Made by a program: the position numbers and the translations under genes. Under the pieces are notes generated by a model, which did no database searches, was not told where the DNA came from, and saw only the letters and a list, made by a program, of their open reading frames with translations. A stretch of 61,278 bases of DNA from assembly GCA_030431575.1 (NCBI GenBank), contig JAUIIS010000003.1:1-61278 (forward strand), written 5' to 3'. The DNA comes from Acidimicrobiia bacterium (GTDB lineage Bacteria; Actinomycetota; Acidimicrobiia; Acidimicrobiales; UBA8592). Every line of letters starts with the position of its first letter. The stretch's first letter is position 1. Shown piece by piece: positions 58,333 to 61,278 of this stretch.

Positions 58333-59847
58333 ATGTTGGCCACCGTACTCGCCGAGGTCGCACCGTTTGTTCGGCCCCATATCGACTGGCATGCAGTCGC
58401 GCCCGAACTCACGCTGCTGGCCGTTGGTGCGATCCTCACGCTGATCGACATCGTCTGGCTCGAGCGGGGCCGCAAGCTCACCTCTTCGTTGGCAGGGTTT
58501 GGACTTCTGCTACCTCTGATCCCCATCGTCACGCTGGCTGTCAGCGATTCCGATACCCGTGTCATGTTCGATGGCGCCTATGTCATCGACGATTATTCGC
58601 TTGTGCTCAAGGCCATGTTCTTGCTCACCGGGTATGTGGTGGTGCTGTTGTCCACCAACTACATCGGCGAGGGCGACTACTGGGAGAACGAGTACTACGG
58701 CCTCTTGGTCTCAAGCATCTTGGGCATGGTGGTCATGGCCTCGTCGCGAGACCTGATCTCTATCTTTGTGGCTTTGGAGCTGCTGTCGATTCCGGCTTAC
58801 ATGTTGGCGACATGGCGTAAGCGCGATGTCAGAAGCAACGAGGCTGGTCTGAAGTACTACCTCATGGGCGTCTTTGCCTCGGCCATCATGTTGTATGGCA
58901 TGTCGTTGGTCTACGGCGTAGCTGGATCGACCCTGCTGACCGAGATCAATGCAGCCCTTTCTGAGGGTGGCTCCAGCGAGGCTGTGGTCACGCTGGGCAT
59001 CGTGTTTGTGGTTGTCGGGTTTGCCTTCAAGGTCTCGGCGTTCCCGTTCCACACCTGGTCTCCCGACACCTACGAAGGTGCACCTACACCAGTCACCGCG
59101 TTCTTGGCGGTTGGCTCAAAGGCAGCAGGCTTTGTGGCATTGATGTCACTCGTCGTTGTTGGCTTCTTAGGTCGCGACGACGTGTTCGGTCCTCTGTTCT
59201 GGGTACTGGCTGCAGGCTCCATGACCTTTGGCAACGTCATGGCGTTGCGCCAAAAGAACATCATTCGCCTCATGGCTTATTCGGGTGTCGCTCAGGCAGG
59301 GTTCATGCTGGCCCCACTCGCCGTGGCGGGTACCGGGGGCACCTCAGCCGATACTTCGATATCGGCCATTCTTACCTACTTGCTCATCTATGCCGCCATG
59401 AACCTCGGTGCGTTCGCAGTCATCATTTCGGTGGCCCGCAAGACCGAGACCGCGGAGCTAGAGAGCTACAACGGTCTGTTCACCACCGCGCCGGTCTTGG
59501 CCGTCTTCATGACCCTGTTCTTGGCGTCGCTGGCTGGCATTCCACCGCTGGGCGGCTGGTTCGCCAAGTTCTCGGTCTTCACCGCACTTACCAACGCCGA
59601 CACCGGCGCTGGCTACGCCCTCGCAGTTGTGGCTGCCATCAACGCCGTGGTGGCCTTTGGCTACTACGGGCGGCTTGCGTTGCGCATGTGGGTTGAAGAG
59701 CCCTACCTCGGCGACAAAGCGCCCATCAAGGTCCCTGTGGCGCTGGGGTTTGCGCTGGTCCTTACCGCAGTCATTACCGTTGCCTTTGGTGTGTACCCGC
59801 CTGTGGCCACACACTTCACCGACGTCACGCTGGTCGCCGGCGTCTAA
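58333..59847 (+). CDS. nuoN: NuoN, second operon
   Basis: FVALELLSIPAYMLATWRKRDVRSNEAGLKYYLMG; FKVSAFPFHTWSPDTYEGAPTPVTAFLAVGSKAA. Confidence 0.94.
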   Translation: MLATVLAEVAPFVRPHIDWHAVAPELTLLAVGAILTLIDIVWLERGRKLTSSLAGFGLLLPLIPIVTLAVSDSDTRVMFDGAYVIDDYSLVLKAMFLLTGYVVVLLSTNYIGEGDYWENEYYGLLVSSILGMVVMASSRDLISIFVALELLSIPAYMLATWRKRDVRSNEAGLKYYLMGVFASAIMLYGMSLVYGVAGSTLLTEINAALSEGGSSEAVVTLGIVFVVVGFAFKVSAFPFHTWSPDTYEGAPTPVTAFLAVGSKAAGFVALMSLVVVGFLGRDDVFGPLFWVLAAGSMTFGNVMALRQKNIIRLMAYSGVAQAGFMLAPLAVAGTGGTSADTSISAILTYLLIYAAMNLGAFAVIISVARKTETAELESYNGLFTTAPVLAVFMTLFLASLAGIPPLGGWFAKFSVFTALTNADTGAGYALAVVAAINAVVAFGYYGRLALRMWVEEPYLGDKAPIKVPVALGFALVLTAVITVAFGVYPPVATHFTDVTLVAGV

Positions 59848-59983
59848 GGGGCCTAGCGGATAGGGAAAGCTCAGATCGCCGAGGCGCCAGGACCCTGGGC
59901 CCGAGCGGCCCGGCCCGTAGGGCCAGGAGCGGGAAATGGTCGCAAGGACCTGTGCGGTGACCATGGCCTATCCGCGCAGGTCC
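59847..59983 (-). repeat. Dispersed palindromic repeat element, copy B (inverted relative to copy A)
   Basis: Aligns by eye with the reverse complement of 14786-14921; abuts the second nuoN stop codon. Confidence 0.9.
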
Positions 59984-60072
59984 CTGGGCCCGAGCGGCCC
60001 GGCCTGTAGGGCCAGGAGCGGGAAGTGGTCGCAAGGACCTGTGCGGTGACCATGGCCTATCCGCGCAGGTCC
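59984..60072 (-). repeat. 89-bp tandem duplication of part of copy B (copy C)
   Basis: 59895-59983 repeated at 59984-60072 with few mismatches. Confidence 0.96.
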
Positions 60073-60147
60073 TAAGCCCCCAACGTTCGCCTCCAGTGTT
60101 TGGGGTGAGCTTGGGATAGCGCCCTACCGGAGCAGTAGCGTGTGGCG

Positions 60148-61278
60148 ATGACTGGACGCGAGTTCATCCAAAACCCGGGACCCACAAATATCCCTGACGC
60201 TGTCCTGGAAGCGTTCAGACGCCCGTCTATCGATTTCGACAGCCCGGAGTTTGTGCAACTCGTCGATGGAATCTGGGACGAACTCCCGGCCCTGTTTGGC
60301 GGCGCAGCGCACGTCTTTGTCCTGACCTCGGTTGGGCATGGCGCATGGGAAGCAACGCTGGCCAACGTGCTGACCCCCGGCGACCGGGCCCTGTTTGCCG
60401 TTGGGGGCCTGTTTGGTCAGCGTTGGTGCGACATGGCCGAGCACCTTGGGTACAAGGCCAGGGCCCTGCCTATGGATATTCGCCGGGCCCCTGACCCAGG
60501 CCTGGTGTTTGATGCCTTGGACGCCGACGGCGGCCATGAGATCAAGGCAGTCTTTGTGGCCCAGACCGAGACCTCCACCGGAACGGTGGCAGACATAGCG
60601 GCATTCCGTGCTGCTATCGACCAAGCACAACACCCGGCGTTGTTGGTTGTGGACGCCATTGGGTCCTTTGGCAGCGAGCCGCTGCCCATGCAGGAGTGGG
60701 GCGTGGACGTGGTGGTCGCTGCATCACAGAAGGCGCTGATGATGCCGCCGGGTCTGGCCTTTTGTGCGGTGAGCGAGCGAGCACTGGCCGTGGCCGAACA
60801 AGAACCTACCAGAGGCTGGTATTGGCGCTGGACGCCGCGCCTCAACATGGATTACACCTACTGGCGTTTTGCGGGAACCCCACCGATACAGCACATGTTT
60901 GCGCTCCGGGCCGCGCTAGACCTCATCGCCGCAGAAGGGGGATTGGCACACGTCGTTGCCCGGCACCGGCGGATGCGAGACGCCGTGCACCGCTGCGTGG
61001 AGGCTTGGGGGAGCGCGGGGCCGTGGGCGCTCAACGCCACCGAGCCGAGCGAACGATCAGCGGCGGTCACCTGTGTCCGCACTGGCTCGATTGACGCCAA
61101 CGAATTTCGCATCACTGCCAGGGACCAATATCACGTTAGTTCGGGCGGGGGCATGCTGGAGTTGGCTGGCGGGGCCTTTCGCATAGGTCATCTCGGCGAC
61201 CTCAACGAGCCCATGCATCACCTCAACCTGCCACACGGCCCGGGCCTGGCCGCAGCTGCAGCGTCGCTAGCGGTGCCC
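60148..61278 (+). CDS. PLP-dependent class V aminotransferase (alanine-glyoxylate aminotransferase-like), truncated by window end
   Basis: MTGREFIQNPGPTNIPDAVLEA; SVGHGAWEATLANVLTPGD; VVDAIGSFGSEPL; VVAASQKALMMPPGLAF; frame open to end. Confidence 0.87.
   Translation, partial: MTGREFIQNPGPTNIPDAVLEAFRRPSIDFDSPEFVQLVDGIWDELPALFGGAAHVFVLTSVGHGAWEATLANVLTPGDRALFAVGGLFGQRWCDMAEHLGYKARALPMDIRRAPDPGLVFDALDADGGHEIKAVFVAQTETSTGTVADIAAFRAAIDQAQHPALLVVDAIGSFGSEPLPMQEWGVDVVVAASQKALMMPPGLAFCAVSERALAVAEQEPTRGWYWRWTPRLNMDYTYWRFAGTPPIQHMFALRAALDLIAAEGGLAHVVARHRRMRDAVHRCVEAWGSAGPWALNATEPSERSAAVTCVRTGSIDANEFRITARDQYHVSSGGGMLELAGGAFRIGHLGDLNEPMHHLNLPHGPGLAAAAASLAVP

Noticed and set aside
59458-60053. Minus-strand ORFs 59458-59964, 59825-60034 and 59871-60053 as genes
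   Set aside because: They lie within the repeat elements or antisense to nuoN2; discussed only as repeat-borne frames.

Overview
High-GC actinobacterial chromosomal window (gene content and protein style suggest an Acidimicrobiia-like lineage; this is inference), mostly core metabolism. In order: MshA-type glycosyltransferase (5' truncated), YbjN-like protein, possible structured leader RNA, M23 peptidase, proC, BldC-like HTH, DUF62 SAM hydrolase, CAP protein, acyl-CoA ligase, rex, siroheme/heme genes (met8/cysG-N, hemA, hemC, cobA-hemD, hemB, hemL) with udp, TetR and HAD genes between them, pgi, a cytochrome c gene, a cytochrome bc/b6f-like operon running directly into a 14-subunit Complex I operon (nuoA-N), a secreted beta-propeller/FN3 protein, two glycosyltransferases, a second Complex I operon of 11 subunits (ABCDHIJKLMN, no nuoEFG), and a class V aminotransferase cut by the window end. 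Main points of interest: (1) adjacent 14- and 11-subunit Complex I operons; (2) a near-identical N-terminal motif, TEVP(E/D)(H/Y)LLx(R/K), on three otherwise unrelated respiratory subunits; (3) Rex-box-like sites at rex and at the bc-nuo operon; (4) several non-coding palindromic repeats: an inverted pair of ~137-bp elements (one with an 89-bp tandem duplication), a 27-bp-arm perfect hairpin, and two five-copy arrays of hairpin units (24 bp and 22 bp); (5) a 29-aa single-TM ORF absent from the ORF track; (6) a structured leader ending in a terminator-like hairpin before the M23 peptidase gene. Everything was read by eye; no searches were run.
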